NCBI GenBank assembly: GCA_020881915.1
Contig: JAJFPB010000007.1
Coordinates: forward strand, 3,162,001-3,226,000
DNA length: 64,000 nt
Reading direction: 5' to 3'
Origin: Paramyrothecium sp. XJ0827
Lineage: Eukaryota; Ascomycota; Sordariomycetes; Hypocreales; Stachybotryaceae
Shown one piece after another: positions 1 through 12,304 of this stretch (positions are counted from its first letter, which is position 1; each line of letters opens with the position of its first letter). Below the pieces are notes generated by a model. The model made no database searches. It was not told where the DNA came from and saw only the letters and a list, made by a program, of their open reading frames with translations. A program made the position numbers and the translations under genes.

Positions 1-11
1 CGCTCATCTTT

Positions 12-1841
12 CTAGTATGTATAGCGGAACATCTTGTTCTCCTTGTCCGTCATCGTGGCCCAGGTCTCGGGAGCCATGTAGGCCTCCTCGGTGACCTTGT
101 TAGCGCTGGCGCGCTTCTTGTTGGCCCAGACGTAGTAGAGGAAGAGGCAGAAGGTCGTGAGGGCGCAGCCGGCCTGGGTGCCCATGACAGCAAGCTTGGC
201 GGGGCGGAACTGGGGAGCGTCGCGGGCCTGGAAGGTCTGGGGGCCGATAATGTTGCCGAGGGAGAAGGATCCGCTGACGATGGCAGCAGCAAATGCTCGC
301 TTGGTGGCACCACCGAAGTTGGCAACGGTCCACTAGGGTCATGCGGTCAGTACTTCGTACGCTCAGTTTCGGGTCCAAGCGACTTACAGCGTAGAAAATG
401 GTCAGAGGAGCGACGACGGCGTTGACCAGATAGATGCCAGCAAGAACACCGTGTCGGTTCTTCTGAGGATTTAAGAATGACATGAGAGCGCCTCCAAGGA
501 TACTGGACACATGTCAGGTGACTTCCAAGGTTGCACAAGGGCGGAGACGGGAACTTACGCGGGGCAAATGCAGAGAATGATCCAGGCCCATCGGTGGGAC
601 TGTTTGCGGATGCCGTAGCCGACCATAAGCGTGAAGAAGATGCTGACGACACCGGACGGCATGTTCATCAGTGCAGCTCGCTTGGGTGTGTAGCCTAGGT
701 TGCGGATGAGGGTAGCCGAGTAGGTTGTAACAACACCGCTGGAGACCGAAAGCTAATGCTGGTCAGCTTTTATGCCGCGGGTAGTAAGGGCCATGAACTT
801 ACCAGGACGACAGAGAGAACCATGAGGTACAACTGGGGATCGGTGAGTGCCTCGAGGATCTCCTTGAATCGGAACTTGCGGCTCTCGATACCGGTCTGGT
901 TGACACTGACGTGCTTGAGCAGAGCAACCTTCTCCTTGTCGGACAGCCAGGGGGCCTTCATGGGGGTATCGGGCAGGAAGAAGAAAGTGGCAAGGCCGAT
1001 GATCACAGTGATAAGGCCCAGGACAACAAACATGGTGCGCCATCCCGCGAGGGCAGCGCCAGGGGTCATGTGCTGGAAGCCGTAGGAGACGGCACCGCCG
1101 ATGATCTGGCCCAGACCCAGACCGAGGTACCAGAAGGAGAAGCGAGGAGCCTGCTCAGACTTGGTATACCACTGGCTGCTGATAAGCATCAGGGATGGGC
1201 CGATGGTGGCCTCGAAGATGCCGAGGAAGACGCGGGAGACAAGCAGAGTCTGGTAGTTGTGGGCAGCGGCACCGCAGGCGGTTGCGATACCCCAGAGGAT
1301 GACGTTGGCTCCGAGCCACTTGCCAGCGGGGACCATCTGGAGGAAGTAGGCTGAAAAAGCAAGTCAGACACGGGCCGCCACGACATTGACGGGATGAGGC
1401 AACTTACTGTTGGGGATCTCGAAGCAGAGCAGACCAACGAAGAGGAAAGTCGCGATGTTAGAGAACTCGTTTCCTTTGAGTTGGAGATCTTTGGGTAGAC
1501 CCATGACGGCAGCATACTACGGTGGGACTGCGATCAGACTCTCGTTCAGTCATGTAGTTGTGGTTGGGAACACTCACGTTGAGAATGACCTTGTCAAGGA
1601 ACTGCATGGTGTAGCAGCAGAACATGAGAGGCACAATGCGCCAATCGATCTTGTGCCGGAGCTTGTCGATGTCGACGGGCTCCTCGGTTCCCTCGCCACC
1701 GGAAGCATTGCGGTGGTCGTTCAAGAACTTCCATGCAGCATCGACGTTGGTATCTGGCCTGACGCCCTCCTCACTGCCACTGGAGGGCGGCGCGGGAGAG
1801 GTCGTCTCCACATCGCGGGTCTTCTCGTCGACAGAAGACAT
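12..1841 (-). CDS. MFS permease, allantoate permease (Dal5) family
   Basis: This is a plasma-membrane transporter of the anion:cation symporter branch of the MFS, which takes up organic anions such as allantoate, nicotinate-like or other carboxylates; the substrate cannot be read from sequence. The model has six exons: 1841-1578, 1516-1408, 1350-803, 752-559, 502-388 and 332-12. It gives 516 residues, and every junction has a GT donor and AG acceptor in frame. A cytosolic N-tail of about 75 residues precedes the hydrophobic helices. Residues around FLDKVILN in helix 1 and RVFLGIFEATIGP in the N-half are typical of Dal5-like permeases. The stop lies 12 bases from the window edge, so the gene is complete. 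The ATG at 1841 has A at -3. A possible leader intron (1852-2030) lies just upstream. Confidence 0.9.
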
Positions 1842-4800
1842 TTTCGGTCACCTGCAGGGAAGAAGAAAAGAAGAGACGTTGTACGCGTGCCAATGGCGTC
1901 GACAGGACCGGGTAGCGTCTGGTCTGTCGGATGTTAGCCGCGGGAGTGAGCTTTGACAGGCGACGCGCCGCGCGATACCAACAAGCAATTACTGGCCCCC
2001 GTGCGGCGGATGGGAGAAGAGATGGCGTACCTGTTTGTGACACAATGTGACGAGGAGGAGGAGGTGAGAGACGGGGTGCTGGGAAGGGGAGGTGAGACAA
2101 GTGACGAGATCGACCAGGGAACGAGAAGCAAAAAAGATGGAGCTCGGCCGAAGACGGGAGGAGGATGCCAACCACAGGGGGGAAAAGAAAAGCAAACCCG
2201 TGACGGATGAGGAGATATAAAAGAAGAAAAGTTGGTTCACGACGGAAGTAGGGGAGAAGGGATGAAGAAGAAAAAGAAGCAGCCGATGGGACCAGGCCGT
2301 GGCAACTGACGGATGCAAGAGGTGTACATTAAGGTGGACTCGTCAAAGACTCAAAACGGGAAAAACGGGGGAAGCGAGAGGCTCGTCTAGAGGCCCTTCG
2401 GCTTCAGCAGAGACAATAGAGCCAACGCCAAGAGGCCGGGTTACGCCTCGAGCAGGACTTGGAATTGGTCCCAGACTCGTGGGACATGCATCAGCAGCAG
2501 CTAGCTCAGGTCAGGCCAGTGAATCTATGGGATACAGCCAGCCAGGTGGCAATGATACAAGGGCTTGTATGGCAATGGACCAGGAGGAGAGGAGGGGGGA
2601 GAAGACGAATGCGGAAGAGAGACACAACCAACATACATGACATGGGGTTGATGGGAGGGGCATCGGGACCAGCATGTGAGGCAAGGAGCATGTGTGTGTT
2701 GTGTGAGAGAAAACGGGCCTAAGCCTAGACGAATGTGAAGACGAGATCATGGATGGGTACAGCGAGGCGAGGCATGTTTGGAACGAAATAGGACAATAGC
2801 CCGGCCGGACTCTATTGTCGAGCCACCTTGTATGCATCGGTCGACGGGGGGGATGCAGCAGCAGACCAGGGTTCCTGTCTATCTGGTGCAAATTGTTTGT
2901 GAGAGAGAGGTTACCGGAAGTGATTCCACCCTGGTTCAAGGTTGCAGCGTTACCTACCTTACAAGCACTGCACACCACAGTCGCCTCGCCATCGTCTGGC
3001 CTCCATCCGCTTTTGCACTCCCACCTCGGCACTGGGACCCCGGCCATGGGTCTAGCCCTGCACGACAGTATCGGAGGGATGGGTTACATCGGCGATATCA
3101 ACCGCTTTGGCCCCCGTCAATCATGTCCCACCGGCGGAGTGGGGAGGTGGGGGGGGGGAGGGAAGAATGTCTGTTGGTTCTGCAAGAAATTCGGATTTGG
3201 GGGTTGTGCCGTTGTTGACCTTGTTTATCGCGTCGTTCTTGATGAACCATGCTTCAAAAAGCAAACAGCTCCCCCGGCGTTGTCGATTTCGGACAGCAGT
3301 TCGCGCCATGGCTTGCTCGCTTGCTTGCTTGCTTACTATCGCCGATGGAAGTAAGTTGGCGCGCACAGCCGCATCGCATCGCATCACCACCGTTGCAGCT
3401 TTTCTCCAGGATTTTTCCCTGCCCTCCCCTGCGTCGCTCCGCGGCTGGTAGTTAAGCGAGGAGCAGCCGCTACTTGAAGGACGCGGGCGAACGGGCGGAG
3501 GGAGCCTGCAAATAATGCTTCCAGGGTTGAAGAGAGGGAAAAGAAAGAAGAAAAAAGAAAACCCAGGCGAGAAAAGCAAAGAAGCGGCGCTGCAACCCTG
3601 GAACAAGCAGGGGACAAGCTTGATTGACCCAGGCTCTCTCTAGCACAGAAACAAGGTCCACAGCAAATCCTTGCTGCCTTTCCCGTCCCGTCTTTGCCCG
3701 CCCATCCCCATCCCGGCCACGGGGAGACTTTTACAGCCTTCCGGGTGGGCGATTACAGCGGTGGTGGAGGCGGGAAGGGGGGGAGGAAGAAGAGAGATGC
3801 GATTGATGTTTGGAGCCGATGATTGAATGCAAAGCTTCAATTAGCCCGTCCAGTACACGACCCCAGGACAAGGCAAGGTTTACGTAGAACACCCGCACAT
3901 ACGTACCGTAGAGCAGACTGTCTCTCTGTGCGCGTTACAAAGCACTGCTTTTTGGTGTGTGCAAGACATTTTGTTCCTTTCAAGGGTTTTCCCTGCGTTT
4001 CGTGATCCGCCCCGATAATGAAATGACACCCAGCTCGGCCCGGTTTGGGACCGGGATGTCTCGCTCTGCCATTCTCCATTCTCCATTCTCCCACGCAAAA
4101 AGGACAAGTCACCGTGCTGTTGAAGACCTGCTGCCTGGCTCACCTCCTCTAACGATACGATTCAGTGCCCCTGATATGTGGCTTTCTGGCGTCCTTCCGA
4201 CACGTCCTCCCACGTTGCTGGCTTCCCACGCGTGCGTCCACAAGCAAGGGGGGAAGGCTCAGCTACAAGCCCGTGGCGGCATGCTTTGTAGTTCTACTGT
4301 ACCCCCAAGGATTCGCACTCGAAGGAAGTCGAGCCACAATGTCGTAGGTGGGACGTGGGATGGTGAAGGAGGGGGGGAGGAAGACCCGGACCTGCAACAA
4401 GCGGGTAAAACTGGTGCAATTGACGAAAAAGCAATGAGACGAGAGCAATAGGCTCTGCCAGGGATCTTCGGCATCGCGCTCTTAGCCTGTCAAGGAAAGG
4501 ATTCGAATCGGACCAGGGGGGCCGTTAGGTTGTAAGGGTCCCTGGCAGCGGTATGCCGCTGCCGGGGTCCTTTCTCGACTGGTCAAGGATCATCATCTCT
4601 ACCACATCATCCGAGTGCTTCAAGCAGGGTATGACCCTCCCCCGGACAGACATTCTAGCCAATCAAGGCTCCAGATGCTTGGTGCTGCAGCCAACATCAA
4701 CTTTGACCGTGACTTACATGCATGGTCCACGACCGAGTCCCGAATGGTACGAGAGAATGAAAAAAAAAAAAAAGAAAAAATGCAGCCAAACCAACAGGCA

Positions 4801-6104
4801 TACAACGGTTATGCAACTCCCTTGCTCCCCTTGGAAATCGGGCCTCCCCAGCCCTTGTCGATTCGCCCCGGCAGAAGCGTAGTTTACGAGGTTTGTGTGG
4901 TCCGTGAGGTAAATTGAACCGAAGCCATGCATGCGCGGTCCGACCAGACAGACTCATTTACCCAAATCATATCTCTTCTGCCTTGGGGGAGCCGCGCCGG
5001 CATTTGGGCCCCGTACGTACGCGAAGCCTTTCTGGGCCGTTCGAAGTGGCCAGGTACATTGGAGGGTCTCAATATGTGACCGGTGGTTGAGGACGCGGTT
5101 CAGCTGCTCCTACGGCATCAATTGGTCGGCAGAAGCCTCAGCACAGCGTGTACAGCCCTCCCATTTTCCCCTTGCCCTGCTCAATAATGCAAAAGAAATG
5201 AAAATCTAGACGCCCGTTCTTCAAGGTGCAAGCCAAGCAGCCAGTCCCCTTCACAATATTGCCTCTTCGGCCAGGGCACGTCTCTCCACATCGGTAAGCT
5301 CAGGGGTGGGCCAGGCACAACCCGTGTCCCGACAGCCAGGAACGGCCATTCGGAGGCGAAGCCCTTGGTATGTAGCCGAGTCTGTTGATTCTGCTACATC
5401 GGTCGGACGGGTCCTGCATACGGTCAGGTATATGTTGCAGCAGACGCTTCCCAGGGTGCCGACGACATAACCCAGGCAAAGCTGCTTCCTTTGCACCAGG
5501 GGTTCCTCACTCGAAAGGGATAAACGCCTCCAGAAACAACGGTCTTTTTTTTCTGCCTGTCTGCCAGCTGGCGGTCGGCCTCTGTACTACTTGCAACGAC
5601 AGGACGAACACAGTCCGGACACCCCCAGCGCGTCCAGGCCACCTCGAATCTGGTACGGGCACAACGGGGTTGCGGACGACTGGCAAGCAGGACGGGGACC
5701 TGGGACCAGGGGGCGTGTTATCGTTCAACGGTTTCCCGAGCGAGAGCTTTCGGTACTCGACCCAAAAGTGGGCAGACGTGAGAGGGCTCCTCAGACATCT
5801 GTCTCAGTTACATATGACTTTTCTACAACCCACGAGCACAACTCACTTTGAAACCCCGGGACCCATCTCTTCACCACTCTTCTCTGCTTCTTCATCAAGG
5901 GTGGCTTCATCACACACACACGACGCTTTCAAACAGCTTCCCTTCATTCTTCACGCTTGATACCTCTTTTCCCTTTCCTGCAGTGCGTTGGGCTCTTTTT
6001 CCTTTTTGCCCAGAAGCTCCCTTCTCTTGCACTCGGATCTCGCCGAGCCATCTCCCCTTCAGCTACGTGCAAGTGAAAAGTCATCAACGTTCACCACAGC
6101 AACC
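1842..6104. promoter_or_regulatory. 4.3-kb divergent intergenic region
   Basis: This is the shared upstream region of the minus-strand permease and the plus-strand receptor gene. No open frame in it shows family resemblance or sensible splicing. It holds simple repeats: a GCTT run at 3311-3335, a doubled CCATTCT near 4071-4085 and an A-rich run near 4757-4780. The last 250 bases before 6105 are strongly pyrimidine-rich, as expected for a fungal core promoter and leader. I see no mobile element here. Confidence 0.6.
1852..2030 (-). other. Possible 5'UTR intron of the Dal5-type permease gene
   Basis: On the minus strand the sequence AAACAG|GTACGC at 2030 is followed by GGCTAACATCC (branch-point-like), a pyrimidine-rich stretch and CCTGCAG ending at 1852, ten bases before the start codon. 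This is a good fungal intron layout in a leader. No coding sequence supports it, so transcript data would have to decide. Confidence 0.4.
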
Positions 6105-7467
6105 ATGGGCTGGGTCGTCAACGCCACCCCCGAGGTGAACGGGATCTCGCAGTATCCGACTATCATCTCCATCTGCGTCGTTCTCTCCGTCCTGTCCTCT
6201 GTTGTTGTTGGCACTCGCTTGGCTGTTCGTCACAAGAACCGTGGCCTGGCCGCTGATGACTGGATGGCCTGCCTCTCCGCCGTCTTTGCCATCATCTACT
6301 CGGTGCTCACCATCATCCGTAAGTTCACGATGCCCTGGTGCCAAGCTTTTCTTTCACTCTTGTCTCTGACGACGTTGCTCAGAAACACGATATGGACTCG
6401 GCCTTCCTGTGCTGCTGCGCCCCCGAGCTAACCTCATCATCTACACTCGCGTCAACTATGCTGGCCGTCCTTTCTACCAGCTTGGCATCAGTTTCTTCAA
6501 GATTGCTCTTCTCATCAGCTACCTTCGTCTCCTCAAGGGCACTGATCAGAAAATCTATCGCGCTGTTGTCAAGGTTGCCATCGCCGTGGTGTTCATCTCC
6601 CACCTCGCCTGCACCTTTTCACTGATCTTTGCATGCACGCCAGTAAGAATCTCTCCTCTGTGTTTGTGGGTCTGCCAGGATGCTTACCAAGACCCTTTGT
6701 CTCACAGGTCTGGAAGTCTTGGACTCCAACGTACAAGGAGGGAAAGTGTCTGCCTCCAGGCCCAAGCTTCACGGCATACGCCGTTGTCACCATCATCTGT
6801 GATGTTCTCGTGGGCATCATCCCGCTGCCTGTCCTTCTGGGCCTTAACATTCGGAAGAGCAAGAAGGTTGGCTTGATCGGCATCTTTGCCCTGGGTCTCT
6901 TCACGACCATCTGCTCCATCATGCGTTACCTTCAGATCAACCGCATTCAGTACGGCGATGGCAACAGCACTATGTTGGTTCTTTGGGGGACGATTGAGTT
7001 CAATGTCGGAGTAAGTACCTTGGACCCCATTACCATCTGAGACCTCGACTCTCGCCCCCCATCTTGAATTTGTCAGAATGGCACAGCTGACTGTTTCACA
7101 TTAGAACATGGTCTCATCTCTCCCATTCCTTGCCCCCGTCTTCCTCAGGAAGGCCAAGGAATATCGTTACAAGCATTCCGGCGCCTATGGATCGTCGGGC
7201 AACGAACCCAACAAGCGCAACCGTGGCATGATGGGCGGCGAGCATTACAAGCTCAGCAGCCTCAGTCGCAGCAACACGCGTACGGGCGGCGGTACCAACG
7301 TCACCAACGTGACGGCCAAGATGTCCGCCAGCGAGGAAAACATCCTTGCGGGCGACACGAGCATCATCAAGTCCGTCACTTACACCGTGCAGGTGAGTGA
7401 TGACGAGGACAAGCACGCCCACGACCACGAGGAGGAGAAACGTGGCCAGCCGCGTGGCCTCAACTAG
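6105..7467 (+). CDS. Pth11-like / rhodopsin-domain seven-helix receptor-like protein
   Basis: This is a fungal integral membrane protein of the SAT4/rhodopsin-domain family, the family that includes the Pth11-like GPCR candidates. Exons are 6105-6318, 6383-6642, 6708-7010 and 7105-7467, giving 379 residues. Seven hydrophobic segments are visible at about residues 18-40, 52-72, 98-120, 130-153, 175-198, 208-230 and 248-278. Family signatures visible are the GLAADDWM region after helix 1, NYAGRPFYQLGISFFKIALL in helix 3, and the TPVW motif ending helix 4. There is no N-terminal CFEM domain or signal peptide. The C-terminal tail of about 95 residues is cytosolic, Ser/Thr/Asn-rich, and ends in an acidic and His-rich stretch (DDEDKHAHDHEEE). 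Ligand and coupling are unknown. Confidence 0.88.
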
Positions 7468-8227
7468 GTCGACACGACACAAGGAGGACGACTCAGCAAC
7501 CGCATGCGGTATGCTGGTGGTGATCACAAACCGGCTTGACGCCGAGTACGTGGCATGGGAGTAGAAAGGAGAAGAGAGGGTGGTTGGTCTAAGACTTGGC
7601 TTATGATGTCTCAAGACGCCTATGAACTTTGGAATATACTTATCTAAACGAGGAAAATACCCGTACGAGTTGAAACGGAAAAAAAAACCGTTGCTGATAC
7701 CCAGGCACTTTAGCTAGCTTCTAGTGTCACACTGAATTGACAATTTTCAGACATTCTTTTTTTCCTTTCGTCTCTTGCAGACCGTGCACGGTGCGTTCGG
7801 CGACAGGACCCTCGGCACCGATTAATTAATACATCATGGTCAGCTAAGCGAGCAGAAAGGGAAATTATGTACTCGGTGGGGGGGAAGTGAGATAACTGGT
7901 GGGTTAATAAGGTGAGATTTTCAGCACTCATCGTCCTAATGCCGGATAAAGTGTCCCAATCTAGCTTAAGATCTTGGCTATCAGCTTGATACAAATCTGC
8001 GCGCCACTATCCAGACTATCCAGGATAGGGATCAGCATTTGAGGGACGAGCACGTTCAAACTGCATGCATGTCTGGTCACATTGCCGATCACAACCCTTT
8101 TGAAAGGTTTACACAATAAAGCCACATGAGGATCGGTATCTTACGGCACGGCCTAGAACCTAGCCCTTGTGACTAGGAGCAGCTCTCTCTCATTCGTCAA
8201 TGCATTACGCCACTAATCTTTCGAGTT
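7468..8227. other. Convergent 3' spacer
   Basis: This spacer lies between the tails of the receptor gene (+) and the monooxygenase gene (-). It contains only 3'UTR-like AT-richer sequence and short spurious frames. Nothing else is visible. Confidence 0.6.
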
Positions 8228-9723
8228 TTATTCCTCCTGAGAATCTATGATCATGGCTCGTCTTGTAAGCAATGGGCTCGTCTTGTTGATTCTTGACCAA
8301 TCGTGTGCATCTAGACAGGCACGCCGCGATGCCAGAACGCCTGGCCGAGATCTCTCCACTACGGTGTCCTCATAATCATCCAGTGCGGCTCGCAGAGTAG
8401 AAAACTCAACTTCGCTGGTCTGGGGCTGCGGCTTGAGCAAAGATGTAAGGCGATCGGCAAAGTCGAGAACGTCCACAATGGAGTGGTTGGCGCCTTCTCC
8501 GCGATCTGTTGAGTTGAAATGCTCTGTTAGCTATCAGGCACTGCGGGTTGGTTCCTGCTTCAGACTTACACATGGCCATGGCGTGGAGCGAATCGCCCAT
8601 CAAGACTGCACGTCCTGTTGTTCTCAAGCCCTTCGGAGGTGGGAAGTCTTGAATTTCAAGAGTCTTGATATCGGTGTCTTCGGGTATGCTTTGAGCCAGG
8701 GAGCGAAATGGCTCGGCCCACGTAGCCGCGAACTCCTGAATCAACTTGTGCCTTTCCTGGTTGCTGTCAGGAAAATCGATGGGCGAGGAACTATCAAAGA
8801 AGCCTTCGCGGAACGGCCAGGAGATGCACATCTGGCAACTGTAATCCCCTTTGCCATCTGGGTTGTTACCTGGAGCATCCAGCACTACGATGTGTCCCGT
8901 TAGTAAAGAACACTTCTATTAGGTTATAAAGTCGACCATGAGGGAGACGCACCGCTAATGTAGACAAAGCTGTTGTTCTGAGATGCTGTACCCTGCAAGA
9001 AGAAGGGGTCCATTTTGCGGATGGGCTCAACCTGCTCCGGGGTATACGACACCTTCAGCCCAAGGACTTTGACTGGCACCACATGGCTTTGATACTCAGG
9101 GAATAGTGCTCGCCGGACACGGGAGTTGGAGCCATCGCAGGCAACAAGGAGACGGCCAGTGCAAGAGGTGCCATCGCCAAACGTAGCTTTGACAGAGGTT
9201 TCATCGTTTACTTCAAAGTCACGAAACGCTTTTCCCCACTAGTAAGCGGTGTAAGTAAAAGTGACCGATGGACAATTCTAGACTCGTAGAGATTGTTTCC
9301 ACTCACCTCAATGTTAATTCCCGTTGCCAGCAAGTGCCGCAGCCTCTGCCGGGTCACACGTATGCGGTCGGCCTCGGAGGCGCGGGGGGTCTCGGCAGTG
9401 AGCTGCCCAGTGGTTAGGTCATAGAACGGGAACCTTGATGACTCGCCCGCAGCGACGGCGAGGCGGTCCACGTAAGCCTCGGGTAGACGCCGAACCAGCT
9501 CGGGATCTAGCAGGGAGCGGAGCGCGGGCAGCGACCAGTGTAGCGTCAGGCCCCAGCCGACGCCCCGGGTGGTCAAGTCCGCGTCTCTCTCGAAGATGCG
9601 GAAAGGGACACCGCTCTTGCGGAGGTGCTGGGCAAGGAGGAGCCCGCTGATGCCGGCGCCGATTATCAGCACCGGCAGAGGCTTGTGGGGTTCGCCGTGG
9701 CCGTTGGTGTTGACGTGCGCCAT
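8228..9723 (-). CDS. FAD-dependent monooxygenase (PHBH/salicylate hydroxylase-like fold)
   Basis: This is a group A flavoprotein monooxygenase, which uses NAD(P)H and O2 to hydroxylate or epoxidise an aromatic or polyketide-type substrate. Exons are 9723-9307, 9238-8953, 8884-8570 and 8505-8228, giving 431 residues. The three diagnostic motifs are present: the dinucleotide-binding GAGISG at residues 22-27 followed by an acidic strand end (FERD), the DG motif (LLVACDGSNSRVRR) near 174-175, and the GD motif (LMGDSLHAMAMYRGEGANH) near 331-332. The last junction was fixed by restoring the YRGEGANH motif across the 8569-8506 intron. There is no signal peptide or membrane anchor. Length is normal for the family. 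The substrate is unknown; a DHA2 transporter and a CoA-transferase lie downstream. Confidence 0.9.
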
Positions 9724-12304
9724 GCTGTGTTACTGCATCGATTTGAAACGGCACAGCAGAGTGTGGGAAACGCGGGTGGTACTGACACAGTCGGAAGTTG
9801 TACGACAAGGGACCTTGAAGTAAGATGAGGCGCCCGGGAGTAGGCCGACTAGACTTGCGTCGTACTGAATCAAGCCTTGTTTGATTAGCTCCGGCGGTAC
9901 GGGGAATCAAGCCTGAATCAATGCCGTTGAACCTTGAATCAATGTCGTTGAACCTAACACAGAAACGGTCTCGCACAAGCACAGGCGAAAGGAACAGAAC
10001 GGTTCTAGCCTCGAAGAAGGATTCGTGCCAAGAAGCAGTTCTGGAAGCGAGGCCTGCGCCAGAACCAACAAGCACAAACGGGGCCCGCGCTGCAAGAAGA
10101 CGGAGACGGGACCCTTGCCAACGGCTTTGCTTACCCGTCCAACTAGGGCCAAGGGAACCGAAGGAAAAAATGGCGCCACTCCGAAATGACACCAACATGC
10201 CTGCCCGGCCAGTGGGGGCCAAGGGTTTGTCCTCGCAGGCCATTTTAATCTCCACCATGCAACTCTTGGCCCTTCATTACGAGCGGTGCCATTTGACCGG
10301 CACAAGAAACCCGCAGCAACTCCTACCATTTCATAACCTGATGGGGCTCTAATTATCGATAGCAGTTCGTCCATGGGTCGTGACTAGCCCTGAGCCTGCT
10401 GCTCCAGGGATGGCGTCCAGGTCGAACGCTGCGATTCACTTTGAGCTTGGAACCCCTGCTAGGGCATGCGGCTAGGGTCGGCCCCGATCCTAGTGTCTTT
10501 TCGGTTTGACGATTCCTTCGCGAGAACCACTTTCCGCCGTCCAGGATTGTGATGGAGTCACCAGAGACCACCCGAAAGCTTGTCGTCTTGGCGCAACTAC
10601 TATTGCTCAGTTGCGGCTTCAGCAGGCTTGATCCTGACTATGCCAAACCTCGGCTAAGGATACAAGCACTCCCCCTCTCTTCTAAGCCTGCTAACAGTGA
10701 ACCGTCTAAGGCAGGTCGCTCTCGAAACATCTTCATACCGTTATACGTGATTGGTCTACCCAGACAACGTCTCACTAGACGCCACTTTACGTTGCTCATC
10801 ACGATTTACTTCCAGCTCCCGCTATTCCTTTGCACAAGAAGTTCCATGTCCACTCCGCAACTTGACTTCATTTTCGACCTCGCTCGACGTCATCTCCAGC
10901 CGCGGCCTCTCAATAAAGGTGTCCTGGCTCTCTTGTCTATGCTCGTCTGTTCTCGTTCGATACTGTGGGGCTACGATTACGTTGCTCCAGCATACCTGAT
11001 AAAGCATATTAGCGCAAGCTACGATAACGGTCCTGGCGAGCCATCAGAAGAGCTCTGAGTCGCACGACTACGTTCGAGGGAGCCATCGATTTTTACATTC
11101 TCTACCCCAAGGTCGATCTGGCCAGACCGAGATGCGTCTCCATCACTTGATGAATCTAACAGCCAACTGAATGACACGAGTCGTAGAGCCGGTGGCTAGG
11201 TGTTTTTCAATTAAAGATGTTGAGCACAGCAGTCTACACTGCATTTGTCTTCATGTCAGGACACTTGAAACAGCGACTTTCCAACCCCTGAGAGTGCGGG
11301 CTATATAAGGAGCCGCTGCTCCCTCGTAGCTAGGGCTCTTCAGAGATCAATTTTTACAGTTACTTGACCCCATAGCGCTCTTCACCCTGATTTAGCAACC
11401 CGGTCCCTGACTGTTCACTTGTGCTTGGCCTTTGTGTAGTCAGCATTATCTTGAGTTTCTGTACACTTTAATCAACAACCAACACTGGGTTGCTTCCTAT
11501 CTCCAAGCCAACAATTCTTTCGCGAAACGTGATACGGCACTGCAGATGCGGTATGGGCTTCGGGTCAAGGGGCGGAGAGCGAGTCCAGCGGTAAGGTCTG
11601 CTTGATAAAGACAGAAGTGTAAGCATAATCTCAAGAAACTAGATCTAGAAACGGGTTCCAAGGGGTTGGAGACAAACCTCAAAGAGTACATAGGCCGTAG
11701 CATAGTTGAGCCAAAAATGGAATGTAGAAGAATGGTCTTCTCGGAGTAGAGGCCACGAGAGTGCTCTCAGAAAGTCACATGATGACTTTGCCCATTTCAG
11801 TCCAGCTACCTTACCACCAAGATATGGTTGATTACCGCAGCCTTGTAGCCGACTATAGCCTACGACATAGTCAGCTATATACAAAGATACTTACCATGTG
11901 TGAGGCATGGCCCAAAGTGACCACAAGTTTAGCACGACTATTGAGTGTTTCGAACGACATGGTTGGATTTTCTGTTAAAGTAGGGATTTATCGCCATTAT
12001 GTGGTGGAAACGGGCGACTCGATCGGAAAATGTACCATGCCAGGTCTTTGTCTCTTGCCATGAAGAGTTGCTCTTCTCCCTTAAGGGGAAATAAGATAGC
12101 AGAGTACCATCACTTGCAAGGCAAATCGGCATAATTCCATGAATTTATGCGGCATTAAGTGGACCCAGGTCACTTAAGTATTAACGATTATTGGCCCTAC
12201 TCATGTTGGCGGCCAGTCCTCATACTGTTGGCAACTGCTGGCTACAAGTTACCTTTCTTCCCAAGTAAACCCCCGTTTCTTGGTCACATTTCGAAACAGC
12301 AAGC
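9724..12304. promoter_or_regulatory. 2.6-kb divergent intergenic region with a promoter-like island
   Basis: This lies upstream of both the monooxygenase (-) and the 340-residue orphan gene (+). Several open frames exist; the longest runs from 10549 to 11058 (169 residues). None shows a recognisable domain. A consensus TATA box (TATATAA at 11302-11308) is followed by a pyrimidine-rich, ATG-free stretch that resembles a fungal leader, but no convincing gene follows it. The rest holds no visible feature. Confidence 0.5.
11302..11308 (+). promoter_or_regulatory. Orphan TATA box with leader-like sequence downstream
   Basis: TATATAA in the context GGGCTATATAAGGAGCC is followed by about 200 bases without ATG that are C/T/A-rich and carry the ATCAACAACC type of sequence common in fungal 5' leaders. 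The first ATG near 11545 opens only a short frame (about 19 codons) that runs into a possible splice donor (GTAAGG). It may serve an unrecognised short or degenerate gene. Confidence 0.3.

Noticed and set aside
3121..3606. 161-residue minus-strand frame in the divergent region
   Set aside because: Low-complexity Phe and Pro runs come from T-rich and G-rich tracts. No protein-like features.
4495..4520. TTCGAATC string suggesting a minus-strand tRNA T-loop
   Set aside because: Flanking bases do not form a T stem, and no A-box, anticodon arm or acceptor stem is present.
10549..11058. 169-residue frame upstream of the orphan gene
   Set aside because: No domain, mixed composition, and no splice or promoter support at its start. 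Kept only as part of the intergenic description.
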